Source of the DNA: Enterococcus sp. 5H
Lineage (GTDB): Bacteria > Bacillota > Bacilli > Lactobacillales > Enterococcaceae
Reading direction: 5' to 3'
Length of the DNA: 64,000 nt
Assembly: GCF_028128615.1 (NCBI RefSeq)
Contig: NZ_AMDP01000043.1
Span: forward strand, 23,957 to 87,956
Position numbers and translations under genes: made by a program. Under the pieces are notes generated by a model. It did not search any database and was not told the origin of the DNA. It worked only from the letters and a program-made list of their open reading frames with translations. How positions within the stretch are numbered: the stretch's first letter is position 1; the number at the start of each line of letters is the position of its first letter. Below are positions 25,272 through 34,721 of this stretch, piece after piece.

Positions 25272-26630
25272 TTACGCAAGCTGTTTCGCTAGTTCCTGGT
25301 CTCGTTGGACTAATTCTCCTATTTTGGCGGTAATTTCTTTGGTAAGTGTTGAGAATTTATTACTCATCTGATTCGCTAAGCTAATTTTTTCTTCAAATTC
25401 TTGCGATGGAATTGTGACCATGGTCTGTTCTGTACAATCCATAGCATGCATTGCCTCTAAAACTTCGCCATAAGATAATTCTGAACAGTTACTTTGGATT
25501 GTCGAAAGTCCTTCTTGCCACAGTTCTTCTAATTCTGTTATAGCATCTTTATAGAGTTTCACAACATTCTCCATTGCCATATCAAATTTTGAACCAGCTA
25601 GTTTCACGATGATTAATGCTTGACTATCGTCTAAATAAATTTGTTCATTACCAGACAAACCACCGCCACTAGCGGTTAATTTTTTGCGTAAGACATTCAA
25701 TTTGGTAAAACTATCGATTTGAGTTTGAAGCCATTCATTTTCCTTCTTCATTCGTTGATACTCTTTTTTACTGCCACTTTTATGTACACTGTAGTGTTCT
25801 AATCTACGCATTTGCATCTTATTTTCAACGATACTTTGTGCTAAAAGGATTTGTTCAATTGAAATACCACCATTCAAATCTGAATAAATCACTATATCTC
25901 CGTATTTGTTGATATAGTTCCCTTTTTTATCTACTTTAAACTGCTCTAATGAATGACCCAATGTTTCCCATCCATTGTTATCGATGCCAATACTCAAAAA
26001 AGGTATTTTGTTTTTTCCGCCAGTCGCTGCACCACTTGTTACTATATCTTGTGTATCGAAAAGGTTAACAATCGTCCCTTTGTACTGTTTAATCTGCGCA
26101 TCTGACAATCCTGAACCAGCAGCACCATAAGTAAAGGCATTGTATCCTAATAATACCGCAACATAAATGGCTTCCGCCCCGCCTAATGAATGCCCTGTAG
26201 TCCCAATTTTATAGCCATTTTCTTTTGGATACTTCCGTTCAATTTCTTTGGCATAATCTACTGCTGAAGAGAAAGCCCCGTTCTCATATTTTGCATTTAG
26301 AGCGATTTCCATGGCATTTGTTGTCCAATCTTTCAAGCTACTTGTCCCTGCATAAGCGATTGTTATGTCTTTTTTTACAACAGATTGTGGATAGCCAGGT
26401 ATATTTTTTAAATCGGCATTCTCTTTATTTTTATACTCGTCTTTGATTTCTGCCACAGCCATGGCCTGCATACTGTTGTTTCTTGGTTTATTTTCCATAT
26501 TCAGGGCATCTTTATTCGTGTTAATGGTATCCAGAACAATATAATCAGTATCCTCAATTCGTTCGTCTTTTTTCACTTTTTGTTGTTCAACGTCATATAC
26601 TTTATCTGATAACGTTCTATACTGATCCAT
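25272..26630 (-). CDS. Probable type VII secreted lipase with reversed domain order (TslA-like)
   Basis: A 452-residue protein without a signal peptide. The N-terminal alpha/beta-hydrolase half (about 85-230) has the lipase motif GHSLGG with Ser148, plausible Asp192 or Asp195 in NLFDTQDIVTSG, and His226 in LGHSLEQF. The C-terminal half (about 260-452) is all helical and ends in heptad-like sequence, resembling an LXG secretion domain placed at the C-terminus. Staphylococcal TslA has this reversed order and is exported by the T7SS with two small helical partners. Here two small helical genes follow directly. The start ATG overlaps the stop of the upstream gene (TAATG), so translation is probably coupled. 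No T7SS core genes are in the window. Confidence 0.68.
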   Translation of the reverse strand: MDQYRTLSDKVYDVEQQKVKKDERIEDTDYIVLDTINTNKDALNMENKPRNNSMQAMAVAEIKDEYKNKENADLKNIPGYPQSVVKKDITIAYAGTSSLKDWTTNAMEIALNAKYENGAFSSAVDYAKEIERKYPKENGYKIGTTGHSLGGAEAIYVAVLLGYNAFTYGAAGSGLSDAQIKQYKGTIVNLFDTQDIVTSGAATGGKNKIPFLSIGIDNNGWETLGHSLEQFKVDKKGNYINKYGDIVIYSDLNGGISIEQILLAQSIVENKMQMRRLEHYSVHKSGSKKEYQRMKKENEWLQTQIDSFTKLNVLRKKLTASGGGLSGNEQIYLDDSQALIIVKLAGSKFDMAMENVVKLYKDAITELEELWQEGLSTIQSNCSELSYGEVLEAMHAMDCTEQTMVTIPSQEFEEKISLANQMSNKFSTLTKEITAKIGELVQRDQELAKQLA

Positions 26631-27151
26631 TAATCAATACCTCCGTCATAGTATATAACAAGATTTTTTGGAATATCCAAATTTGTTGGGCTATCTTTTT
26701 TTTCAAGATAAACAGGGCCATCCCCGTCATGCGTTCCCACACTATATAATAATTTGTTTGTTTCAGCAGAAATCGTATCTAAAGACGTTTCTTTTTCTAT
26801 AACATTATTTATCGTATAGTTCACCTTCAACGTTTTCATTGGTCCAACAAAAAATCCTGTAAATTCGATTTTTTCGATATCTGAATATTCTTTGATGTTA
26901 TCTAATTTATCAAAATATTCTTGCTCAGTTATGGTTCCCTTTCCTTTGTCAAACTCTTGATAAATTATAGCTACTTTTTCTTCGTCTCTTGTGTATAGTC
27001 GATAGTTATTATACAAATAATTCGCTAAATCTGTTTGAATATCATGTAATTCCGCTAAATCTTTTTCTCTTTTCATGTACCATGTTCCTCCAATTCCTAC
27101 TATTGCTACCATTGATAATGCTATGATTAAAATAATCCGCTTGTTTTTCAT
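26630..27151 (-). CDS. Membrane-anchored extracellular protein beside the lipase gene
   Basis: A 173-residue protein with an uncleaved-looking signal anchor (IILIIALSMVAIVGIGGTWYM, no lipobox Cys), so the rest should lie outside the membrane. The body is mixed helix/strand with ANYLYNNYRLYTRD and KTLKVNYTINN; a DUF1310-like resemblance is possible but uncertain. It ends one base into the lipase start. TslA's antitoxin TilA is an extracellular-facing lipoprotein, so this is one candidate immunity protein for the lipase; the usual immunity position is downstream, which argues for caution. Confidence 0.5.
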   Translation of the reverse strand: MKNKRIILIIALSMVAIVGIGGTWYMKREKDLAELHDIQTDLANYLYNNYRLYTRDEEKVAIIYQEFDKGKGTITEQEYFDKLDNIKEYSDIEKIEFTGFFVGPMKTLKVNYTINNVIEKETSLDTISAETNKLLYSVGTHDGDGPVYLEKKDSPTNLDIPKNLVIYYDGGID

Positions 27152-27243
27152 CTTATTCGCTCCTAATACGTCTACTTTTTAGAGCTTCCTTGCTCTTTCA
27201 GAGAGAAAATCAGAAACTAATAAATTAGTTCCTATTCTTTTTC

Positions 27244-27546
27244 CTATAATCCGCGACTGATTGCTGAAGAAATGTTTTGATCTGTTTCTTCCATGATCTC
27301 AGTCACTTGATTCAATTGCTTGTTAATTTGATCCAATAGTTCCGCAAGCTCTGAAACTTTTGGCTTTAGTGCAGAGAATTGATCATTTAAGCTATCAAAA
27401 CCTGAACCTTCCCAATTTCCTTGAATTGTGTCTTGCTCCTATTGAAGCTTTTGTAAAATGTCTTGAACTTGTTGTGAACCGTCCGTATATTTTGTTGCAG
27501 AGGTGCGTAGTTCTTGTGGTGATAATTTAATGCGATTCCCAGCTAT
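27244..27546 (-). pseudogene. WXG100 (EsxA-like) secretion protein gene, inactivated
   Basis: A 100-residue frame begins after AGAGGAG with AGNRIKLSPQELRTSATKYT and contains the WxG turn in QGNWEGSGFD and a second long helix (ELAELLDQINKQLNQ), ending SRGL: a complete WXG100 protein by length and layout. The expected start codon is ATA (27546-27544) instead of ATG, and codon 36 is TAG (27441-27439) where Gln is expected. Both lesions fit single G:C to A:T changes. No alternative in-frame start exists upstream. It is the first gene of the module. Confidence 0.78.
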
Positions 27547-27640
27547 GTACGTTCTCTCCTCTTATCATTATTTTCATTTAATTATCATTTTAACACAAAA
27601 AGATATTAATTTTAATCTATTTATGTGCATGTGTACTTAA

Positions 27641-27680
27641 AAAAAAGTGATCGCTATGCATCTGCAAAGGATCACTTTTA
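27641..27680 (-). terminator. Terminator of the small membrane protein gene
   Basis: On the minus strand AAAAGTGATC pairs with GATCACTTTT and is followed by more T residues. It separates the small gene from the type VII module. Confidence 0.8.
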
Positions 27681-27739
27681 CCTACTTTCACTATACCGAT
27701 AACCATCGTTTTTGAGAAACAAACAACTTAAAAAAGGAA

Positions 27740-27895
27740 CTAAAATCCGTGTATAAACAATCCGTATCCCCAGACAAATACATTTGCAATTATCAAGCCA
27801 TACAAAATCCTGCTTAATAATGCAATTTGGTAGTCAAGTTTCCATTTAGGTTCATGTCTTCTCTTTCTTAAAAACTCAAATGTATGATATGCCAT
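27740..27895 (-). CDS. Small single-pass membrane protein, unknown
   Basis: A 51-residue protein starting MAYHTFEFLRKRRHEPKW with a basic N-terminus, then a hydrophobic helix (LLSRILYGLIIANVFVWGYGLFI). ATG 27895 is set by AAAGGAG 6-8 bases upstream; the in-frame extension to 27937 has no ribosome site. It has its own promoter with a cre-like box about 230 bases upstream and its own terminator, so it is a separate unit. I do not recognise it. Confidence 0.6.
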   Translation of the reverse strand: MAYHTFEFLRKRRHEPKWKLDYQIALLSRILYGLIIANVFVWGYGLFIHGF

Positions 27896-28123
27896 AATTA
27901 CTCCTTTATTTGTTTTACAAAAAGAAAAAACGTTCATGTCTGCTCAGAAATTCTTTTAACTAAAGGGCGTATGAGTTAATTGTAAAAAGTCGTCTAATTT
28001 AAATTTTTATTTGTCTAGTTTCCAATAATAAAAACTTAATTAGCAGATTCATTTTCCGATACAAAACATTAAATAGATACGAAGTATAACTCACCAAAAC
28101 CAACCCATTCTTTTTGTAAGATA

Positions 28124-28160
28124 AGATTATCATATAAGGATGTAATTGTAAACGTTTCCC
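28124..28160 (-). promoter_or_regulatory. Promoter with overlapping cre-like box
   Basis: On the minus strand TTTACA (28152-28147) and TAATCT (28129-28124) are 17 bases apart. TGTAAACGTTTCCC (28147-28160) matches the cre consensus except at the last base and covers the -35 box. The next gene in that direction is the 51-residue membrane protein about 225 bases away. The rest of 27896-28294 shows no gene. Confidence 0.5.
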
Positions 28161-28294
28161 GACAGTAAACAAACTTATCTAGGTAAAAATTTTGACTTTT
28201 ACTAATGAAAAAATAGGAAGACGACCACTATTAGTCACACTATAAAATTAGTCTATCCTATCATCTACAAATCCATGTTTGCATAGATACTTAG

Positions 28295-29389
28295 TCAGAC
28301 TTCACCTATATCTTCAACTTGATCTTTTTCAGTTTGCTTAAATCTGATAAATGTTTGAATCATACCACGAACGATTGTATACGCAGGTAAAGCTATAATC
28401 ATACCTAAGAAACCTAATAAATTCCCTGCAATTAAAAGTAAAAATACAGCTACAATTGGATGAATGTGAATAACTTTGTTCATCACAATCGGTGAAACTA
28501 AATATGATTCTCCAAACTGAATAATCGTTATTAATAAAACTAATAGTAGACTAGTATTTAAATCATCGCTTAATGAGTATAAAAATGCTGGAGCAGCCCC
28601 GATAAAAGGACCGAAATAAGGGATAATATCCATTAATCCGCAAATCAAGGCTAGTAAAAGTGCATTTGGTAACCCAAGAATTGTGAATACAAAGTAGCTG
28701 CTAATCCCAACATAACTACAAACTAACATTTTTCCACTAATATAAGTTGAAGCAGCATTATGAAAATCATCACACCAGCTTTTTACTAACTGTTTGTATT
28801 TTTCCGGCGTTATTAATGCAAGCTTTTCGGGAACTTTATCTCCATCTTTAAACATGTAAATAAGTAACAACGGAACTGTAAAAATAACAATGGCTGAGTG
28901 AGATACCAAATAAATAATATTGGTCAAGCTAGTAGTAGCACCTGAAAATACGCGTACCGCTACAGATCCCACCTGCTGTAAGTCCAATGTTTCAACAAAA
29001 GGAGATACAAAATCTTCTAAAATCGATCCATCCAGATAATGGACAGCCGCATTCACCATAGAGGGAACTTGTGCTATAAATTTACTTATTTCTACAATAA
29101 CGATTGGCACAATTACTTGAATAATGATATAAACAGATAAAAAAATGAGACACATTATTAAAATAATTGATAGATTCTTCTTTTTAGTAATTTTTTCCAA
29201 TTGTTTAAAAATAGGTAAAAATATGTATAGAATAAAAATTGAAATTAATATAGGTAAAAAAATACTTGAAAAAACTGCCTCTAAAGGTCTGAAGATAAAT
29301 GTAATCTGTGAAAATATAAAAATCGTTATCCCAACAAGGCTAAATAATGTTAACGTGGCAAATAACTTAGAATGCTTTAAAAAATTCAT
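28295..29389 (-). CDS. AI-2E family transporter
   Basis: A 364-residue membrane protein with about eight hydrophobic segments and the family's long soluble insertion around residues 110-200. PF01594-type landmarks include GLPNALLLALICGLMDIIPYFGPFIGAAPA (about 240-270) and the C-terminal NKVIHIHPIVAVFLLLIAGNLLGFLGMIIALP. Members export the autoinducer AI-2 (TqsA) or act as Na+/H+ antiporters; the substrate here is unknown. GGAGGG precedes ATG 29389. Confidence 0.88.
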   Translation of the reverse strand: MNFLKHSKLFATLTLFSLVGITIFIFSQITFIFRPLEAVFSSIFLPILISIFILYIFLPIFKQLEKITKKKNLSIILIMCLIFLSVYIIIQVIVPIVIVEISKFIAQVPSMVNAAVHYLDGSILEDFVSPFVETLDLQQVGSVAVRVFSGATTSLTNIIYLVSHSAIVIFTVPLLLIYMFKDGDKVPEKLALITPEKYKQLVKSWCDDFHNAASTYISGKMLVCSYVGISSYFVFTILGLPNALLLALICGLMDIIPYFGPFIGAAPAFLYSLSDDLNTSLLLVLLITIIQFGESYLVSPIVMNKVIHIHPIVAVFLLLIAGNLLGFLGMIIALPAYTIVRGMIQTFIRFKQTEKDQVEDIGEV

Positions 29390-29560
29390 GCATGTAACCC
29401 TCCATTTTTCTGTTTAAAATACTATAAAATAACGGTATATAGTATCATGTCATTTTATAGTATTATCCGTTCTTTTGTAAAGTTTTAACTCTATTTGAGC
29501 AACAGAAGCTACCCACGCTAAATTCCTCCTCTTACTTTTTCTTAATCATAAAAGTTACTT

Positions 29561-29662
29561 AAACTAAAAAAGTTCCACCCACTAGTTGTCACAACGCCTA
29601 AAAGAATAAACTTTTTAGAGTCACTAAAAACAACTAATTTTGGGTGAAACTTTTTTAGTTAA
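29561..29662. terminator. Long inverted repeat at the end of the WxL operon
   Basis: AACTAAAAAAGTTCCACCCA at the left pairs with TGGGTGAAACTTTTTTAGTT at the right, extended by ACTAGTTGT/ACAACTAAT on the inside. The A- and T-rich ends allow termination in either direction. It lies about 16 bases after the end of the giant WxL gene, and the 39-base loop contains no gene. Confidence 0.75.
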
Positions 29663-29677
29663 TTTCATACTAACCAT

Positions 29678-32600
29678 TTACGGTGTTTGTTCAACTTGCC
29701 ATAAGATAGTCGCACGATAGCCACCTGCTTGTAAGACTTCCCCAGAAGGTACTTCCAACAATAAGCCAGACTGGTTTTTATCCCATTCCGTACTTACATT
29801 GTATTGACCTTTGGTTTCATGGGTTCTCTCTGCTATCGATTGTGTCGTATTTTCCGATAAGATAACAGTCTCCGTATCACTTATTTTATAGCGAATTGCA
29901 GATGGTAGAGTTTTACTTGGATCTTCTTGGCTCGTCAATGGCTTCGTTAATGTTGCCGTTAAGTCCCATGCACCGCCATTTTTACGATTATCCCAAACAA
30001 TTAATGGTTGGTCATATTTCGCTTTTTCCACTTTAATAAATGGAATTCCTAATGTTTTGCGACCAAAGTTCAAGAAATTTGGTGATGATTGTATGAACAG
30101 CATACCTTTAAATTTATATTGCACCGTGCTTTCTTCACTTAAAACAGGGACTTGGGTTTCACTTTCTGGTTTTTGAACTAATTGATAATTCTCAGCCAAA
30201 ATAGCTTGAAGTGCTTGTTGAACTTCCTCTTCCTCTGTCATATCGATCGTTGTTCCGATAACTCTATCAAAAGTAATTTTAGTGTGTAAAGCTTCGCCTG
30301 TTTCATCAACAAACTCCACGTTCACTTTTTGGTTACTTTGAATAGATATTGTAATCGTTTTTCTAACTGTGTCAGAACCTCTAGTAGCTTTTAACGTTGC
30401 TGTGTAATTACCTTGTTCAGGATTCAATGGTAACGTCGTTGACTCAACTGAAAGGTTGATATCTTTACTTGATCCAGTCGCTACATCCCAAGCAATAGCT
30501 TCAGATTTTTCAAGAATTAGCTGATTCATCTCAATTTCCGTTAAATCTTGGAATGGGTCTGGTCTACTATTAAAATCATTAGCAGCTATATATAATCCAC
30601 TAGAAGGTGGTGTTCCATCGATAACTTGAACTGGGACTTTGATCAATGTAGTCTTATCTGGTTGATTTGTATCCGTCATCCGTACCATCACATGCGTTAA
30701 ACCCGCAACTGATGTATCCGGCATCTCTCCTTCATATTCATATGAAGCAGTATGACCTGGTAAAATTACTGCATCTTGAACAACTTGTGAAGCATTTTTA
30801 CTGAAAGCTGTTCCTTTTTTAATAATTTGCGGAATTGGTTTTGCGCCCAGATTGTACACCTTAATTTTTACGGCGTAGTCTTGTGATGGTAAGCCGTTAT
30901 AAGGACCATCTGATTCGTTTATAGCTAATAAAGAAGTATCATAATCCTTTATCGTTCCAGGTTCTTCATTAAGTTGTTCTGGTAATTCAGACCTTGGAAT
31001 CGTTAATTGACTATCAAATTCTTTTAGACTATTCGAAGTAAATGGTGATGTAATTTCATTACCGTTCGGATAGGTGATGTAGATTGTTCCATGATCATTT
31101 ACTGTAGGTATTTTACTCAACTTATAATTGGATTTAAGATCTTCAGCATAATCCGGATAAACATTAAAAAGTTCGGGTTCAGCTTTGATTTGCATATAAG
31201 GAAGCTCATCACCGGCAAAAATTTCATATCCAGTATTCAATGCTTCATCAGGTGAAATGTCTTTCCAAGGAGCACCTAATTGATATGCCGTATCGGCGCC
31301 AGATATAATCGTTTGTCCAGCGGTATAATTTTTACTTTCAGAACCTGAGCCTGTAAAATTGTTGCCAAAATAGTTAGTACCACCTGAAACACCCGTACCA
31401 CTATAAGAGCCAGCTATATATTTAGTGTAATCTGACAACCAGTTACCACGAGAATCTTTTAACCTGATAGTAAATCGTTTGCCAGATGATGGTTGAATAT
31501 AAAAACCACTATTATTTCCTAAAGCATATATTGGCACCGAGTCTGTATAATAGTCTGTATCTACACTTTCCAGCATCGAAAAACTTTTCGTTGTATTAGA
31601 AAGATTATACATGTCCAACTTAACAGTAAAATTCAAATTACGATTTAAAGATAGATTATAAACATAAAGAATTTGGTTCGGCTCATCAATTAGAATCTGC
31701 TTTAATTCATTGCCTTTACGTAAAAAATATTTAGAAGTCATTTTGGGCAGAACTGCATCATAACCAATCCCGTTTCCTCTAGCCCAAGCAGTTCCGTACA
31801 AAGGATTTGCACTTACCCCTGGAATATCAGAAACTCTTCCTTCACCAGCATTATAAATGTATCCTCTACCCGCACTATCTTTAATAATAAAGCCTAATTC
31901 ATTTTTTTGTGATGAAACAGAAATCCCTCTTTCAGGAAAACCCATCTTAGAGCCATTCAAAGGATTAGTTATTACTCCATCTGTAGAATTTAATGGAATA
32001 TTATTCCAACCATCAAGGGTGCTATCTCCAAATATTTGGTCAGGAAGAACTAAAACATTAAATGTATAAGTTAGTAACTGTTCATTAAGTGTAACGGTCA
32101 TTGTAACTTCTTTAGAACCTCTACTAGAATTAATAATGGTTGATTTGGTAATTCGAACATCTAATTCTGTTCCTGAGGTTAGTTCCCAAGCTTTAGGTGA
32201 TAATTTGTTCGTTAATAGCTGGATAATTTGAGGAACCGTTTTCCCCTTGATTTCACTTGCATTTAAAAATGGTAACGAATGAAAACTTAGTCCAACTTTC
32301 GAGTCTACAATAACGCTTTGATTATCTAATGTTACTGTTATTGGCACTGGAATCACAGTTGAAATGTCTGGTTTTTTCTTATCCGTCATCTTAATGTAGC
32401 CCCAGTGGAAACCTGTTTCACTAGTATTAAACTTATTTACTGGCTCTGTAGGCTCACCTGCTGGATTTTTGACCCATTCATAAGTAGAACTTGATGCCAC
32501 AGTATCATTCAAGGATTGATATTTTGAGAAAATATTGGCCGCATTTGTTCCCATTGCCATCTCTTTATTTTGATCTACCTTAAAATAATAAGGCGATTTT

Positions 32601-34543
32601 AAATCAGCACCAAAAATAGTCACATTACGTGTTGTCGTTGCAGAATTACCCTCTAATTCTACTTTGACCGTTGCAGTGTATGAACCGACAGAAGTATTGA
32701 CTAACGTTGTATCTATAAAAGAGGTTGGTACGGTTTCTCCCGTACTCATATTCCAGGCACTTAGATTGGCCTTTGCTTGGATCATTGCAATCAATTCTTC
32801 TTTGCTTTTCCCTTGTGTTTCATTTGGGTAAAAAACAACTTTTGCATCTGCTTTAACCATCACTTTATTGGTTAAAAGAGCGGTAGTATCACCACTAGTA
32901 ACATTAATCGGAACTTTAATAATTGTAGAGACATTCACATCCGTTTTTTCTGTCATCTTCACATACGCCCAGCGAAAACCCACAGTTGTTGTGTCAAATT
33001 TTTCTAGTGGTTCACCAATTTCATCAACAAATTGATAGACAGCATTCGTTGCAGTCGTAGTACTTACAGTTTGAAACTTCGTAAATAAATTTGTTGGATT
33101 CGTACTTAATGGTAATGTAGCATTTTGGCTTACCGTTACAGATTGTTGTGAATTAGCTCCAAATACAGTCACATTCCTTGTTGTAGTTGTACTTGTCTCG
33201 TCTAATTCTACTTTGATTGTTCCCGTGTATGAACCAACAGAATCATTAAGCACTGTTGTATCTGTGAACGATACAGGTATAGCCGTTCCTGTGCTCGTAT
33301 TCCAAGCGCTCAAGTGTGCTTTTGATTGAATTAATGTCAACAGTTCAGCTTTGGTTTTCCCTTTTGTTTCGTTAGGATAAAGAATGACTTTTGCATCTGC
33401 TTTAACCATCACTTTATTGGTCAAAAGAGCTGTTGTGTCTCCGCTAGTCACATTGATTGGAATTTTAATGATCGTTGATACACTCTCATTTGTTTTCTCC
33501 GTCATCTTTACGTATGCCCAATGAAAACCTACAGCTGAAGTATCAAATTTTTCCAACGGTTCTCCCGCTTCGTCTACAAATTGATAAATAGCATTGGTTG
33601 AAGTAGTATTATTCACAGTTTGAAATTTTTTAAATAGATTCGTTGGGTTCGTTCCCAAGCTTAGTGTAGCATTCTGAGCAATAGAGATAAAATCTTGCGA
33701 ATCGGCTCCAAATATGACTACATCTTTTTGAACAGAAATTTTTTGCTGCTCCTCACCCGTTCCCACCGTAACTTCAAAATCAGCTTTGTATGCACCTACC
33801 GTGGTTGCAGAAACTGTTGTTTGGGTTACGTCCACAGGAACTGAGGTACCATCTTCCATTTTCCATGAACGAACATTGGATTTAGTTTTTACCAATTGCA
33901 TCAACTGTTCTTCCGTTTTATTTGCTGTTTCATTTGGATATAAAATAATCTTGCCGTTTGCGTTATTGACTTGAAGGGCAATTTGATTATCCAATAATAA
34001 AGATGTTCCTAAATCAGTGACGGTTACTGGAATTGGCACACGAATGCTAGTCAAATTATAATTTTCTGTAATTTCTACATAAATTGTTTGAAAACCAGTC
34101 TGTTCACTGGTTGGATTTGCTGGCGAACCATCCGCATTTACATATTCATATAACGCACCATATTCTGGATGTGGAATAACTCTTTCTGAAAAAAGTTTCG
34201 TAAGACCAGCTTCATTGTTAAGATCAGGAAATACTTCATTCTGTTTGATACTCAACACTTTTGGCGTTGCTTTCAGTCCTTCTTCATTTTCAACTGGATC
34301 TAAAGCTCTAGCATTATAACCTTTCTCATCAGCTAACATTGTTGCTTCTGATTGTTTAACTTCGCCAGATTTAGCCGCTGGTTGAACAGTACTTTTATCA
34401 TCATTCGTTTCGGGTCTAGCTAAAATTGGCTTAGCTGCATTAAATAAAATTGTACCGAAAAAAACACCGAAAACAGTTATTCCGATCATACTCCAAAATA
34501 TATTTTTTTTAAAGCGACTTCTTCCCCTTTTTTTGTGATCCAT
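29678..34543 (-). CDS. Giant WxL-domain surface protein with repeated Ig-like modules
   Basis: A 1621-residue protein. An N-terminal anchor/signal (WSMIGITVFGVFFGTILF, about residues 15-33) is followed by repeated beta modules, each with YPNET.GK...L......WN...G...P, a GSYTAT strand and an MTEK.. strand; two adjacent modules are near copies at DNA level. A central region (about 840-1120) looks like a carbohydrate-binding or lectin-like domain. More modules precede a C-terminal WxL domain (about 1480-1621) with GAWDLTATLT and ILWQVEQTP. WxL domains bind peptidoglycan non-covalently and work in complexes with DUF916 proteins, which are encoded just upstream. It is the last gene of the operon. 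A role in adhesion is inferred from the family. Confidence 0.88.
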   Translation of the reverse strand: MDHKKRGRSRFKKNIFWSMIGITVFGVFFGTILFNAAKPILARPETNDDKSTVQPAAKSGEVKQSEATMLADEKGYNARALDPVENEEGLKATPKVLSIKQNEVFPDLNNEAGLTKLFSERVIPHPEYGALYEYVNADGSPANPTSEQTGFQTIYVEITENYNLTSIRVPIPVTVTDLGTSLLLDNQIALQVNNANGKIILYPNETANKTEEQLMQLVKTKSNVRSWKMEDGTSVPVDVTQTTVSATTVGAYKADFEVTVGTGEEQQKISVQKDVVIFGADSQDFISIAQNATLSLGTNPTNLFKKFQTVNNTTSTNAIYQFVDEAGEPLEKFDTSAVGFHWAYVKMTEKTNESVSTIIKIPINVTSGDTTALLTNKVMVKADAKVILYPNETKGKTKAELLTLIQSKAHLSAWNTSTGTAIPVSFTDTTVLNDSVGSYTGTIKVELDETSTTTTRNVTVFGANSQQSVTVSQNATLPLSTNPTNLFTKFQTVSTTTATNAVYQFVDEIGEPLEKFDTTTVGFRWAYVKMTEKTDVNVSTIIKVPINVTSGDTTALLTNKVMVKADAKVVFYPNETQGKSKEELIAMIQAKANLSAWNMSTGETVPTSFIDTTLVNTSVGSYTATVKVELEGNSATTTRNVTIFGADLKSPYYFKVDQNKEMAMGTNAANIFSKYQSLNDTVASSSTYEWVKNPAGEPTEPVNKFNTSETGFHWGYIKMTDKKKPDISTVIPVPITVTLDNQSVIVDSKVGLSFHSLPFLNASEIKGKTVPQIIQLLTNKLSPKAWELTSGTELDVRITKSTIINSSRGSKEVTMTVTLNEQLLTYTFNVLVLPDQIFGDSTLDGWNNIPLNSTDGVITNPLNGSKMGFPERGISVSSQKNELGFIIKDSAGRGYIYNAGEGRVSDIPGVSANPLYGTAWARGNGIGYDAVLPKMTSKYFLRKGNELKQILIDEPNQILYVYNLSLNRNLNFTVKLDMYNLSNTTKSFSMLESVDTDYYTDSVPIYALGNNSGFYIQPSSGKRFTIRLKDSRGNWLSDYTKYIAGSYSGTGVSGGTNYFGNNFTGSGSESKNYTAGQTIISGADTAYQLGAPWKDISPDEALNTGYEIFAGDELPYMQIKAEPELFNVYPDYAEDLKSNYKLSKIPTVNDHGTIYITYPNGNEITSPFTSNSLKEFDSQLTIPRSELPEQLNEEPGTIKDYDTSLLAINESDGPYNGLPSQDYAVKIKVYNLGAKPIPQIIKKGTAFSKNASQVVQDAVILPGHTASYEYEGEMPDTSVAGLTHVMVRMTDTNQPDKTTLIKVPVQVIDGTPPSSGLYIAANDFNSRPDPFQDLTEIEMNQLILEKSEAIAWDVATGSSKDINLSVESTTLPLNPEQGNYTATLKATRGSDTVRKTITISIQSNQKVNVEFVDETGEALHTKITFDRVIGTTIDMTEEEEVQQALQAILAENYQLVQKPESETQVPVLSEESTVQYKFKGMLFIQSSPNFLNFGRKTLGIPFIKVEKAKYDQPLIVWDNRKNGGAWDLTATLTKPLTSQEDPSKTLPSAIRYKISDTETVILSENTTQSIAERTHETKGQYNVSTEWDKNQSGLLLEVPSGEVLQAGGYRATILWQVEQTP
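32622..33719 (-). repeat. Two tandem 549-bp coding repeats in the giant WxL gene
   Basis: Segments 32622-33170 and 33171-33719 align at a constant offset of 549 bp (183 codons). For example, ttgcatctgctttaaccat occurs at 32842 and 33391, and the wording of the flanks matches with scattered substitutions. The unit boundaries are approximate. Confidence 0.8.
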
Positions 34544-34721
34544 TCTCTTCTCCTTTCTTGCTTATTTTTTATTTTCTTAATCAAATACACTCTTATCGCA
34601 ACACCTCCTTTGTATCGCTTTCACCTATTTAATAACCAGTTCATTGATTAGGATATTTTGCTATGATTAGAGTTATTGTGCAAGAAGAGATAAATTAATG
34701 TAGTTTGGTTCTAACTCAAAA

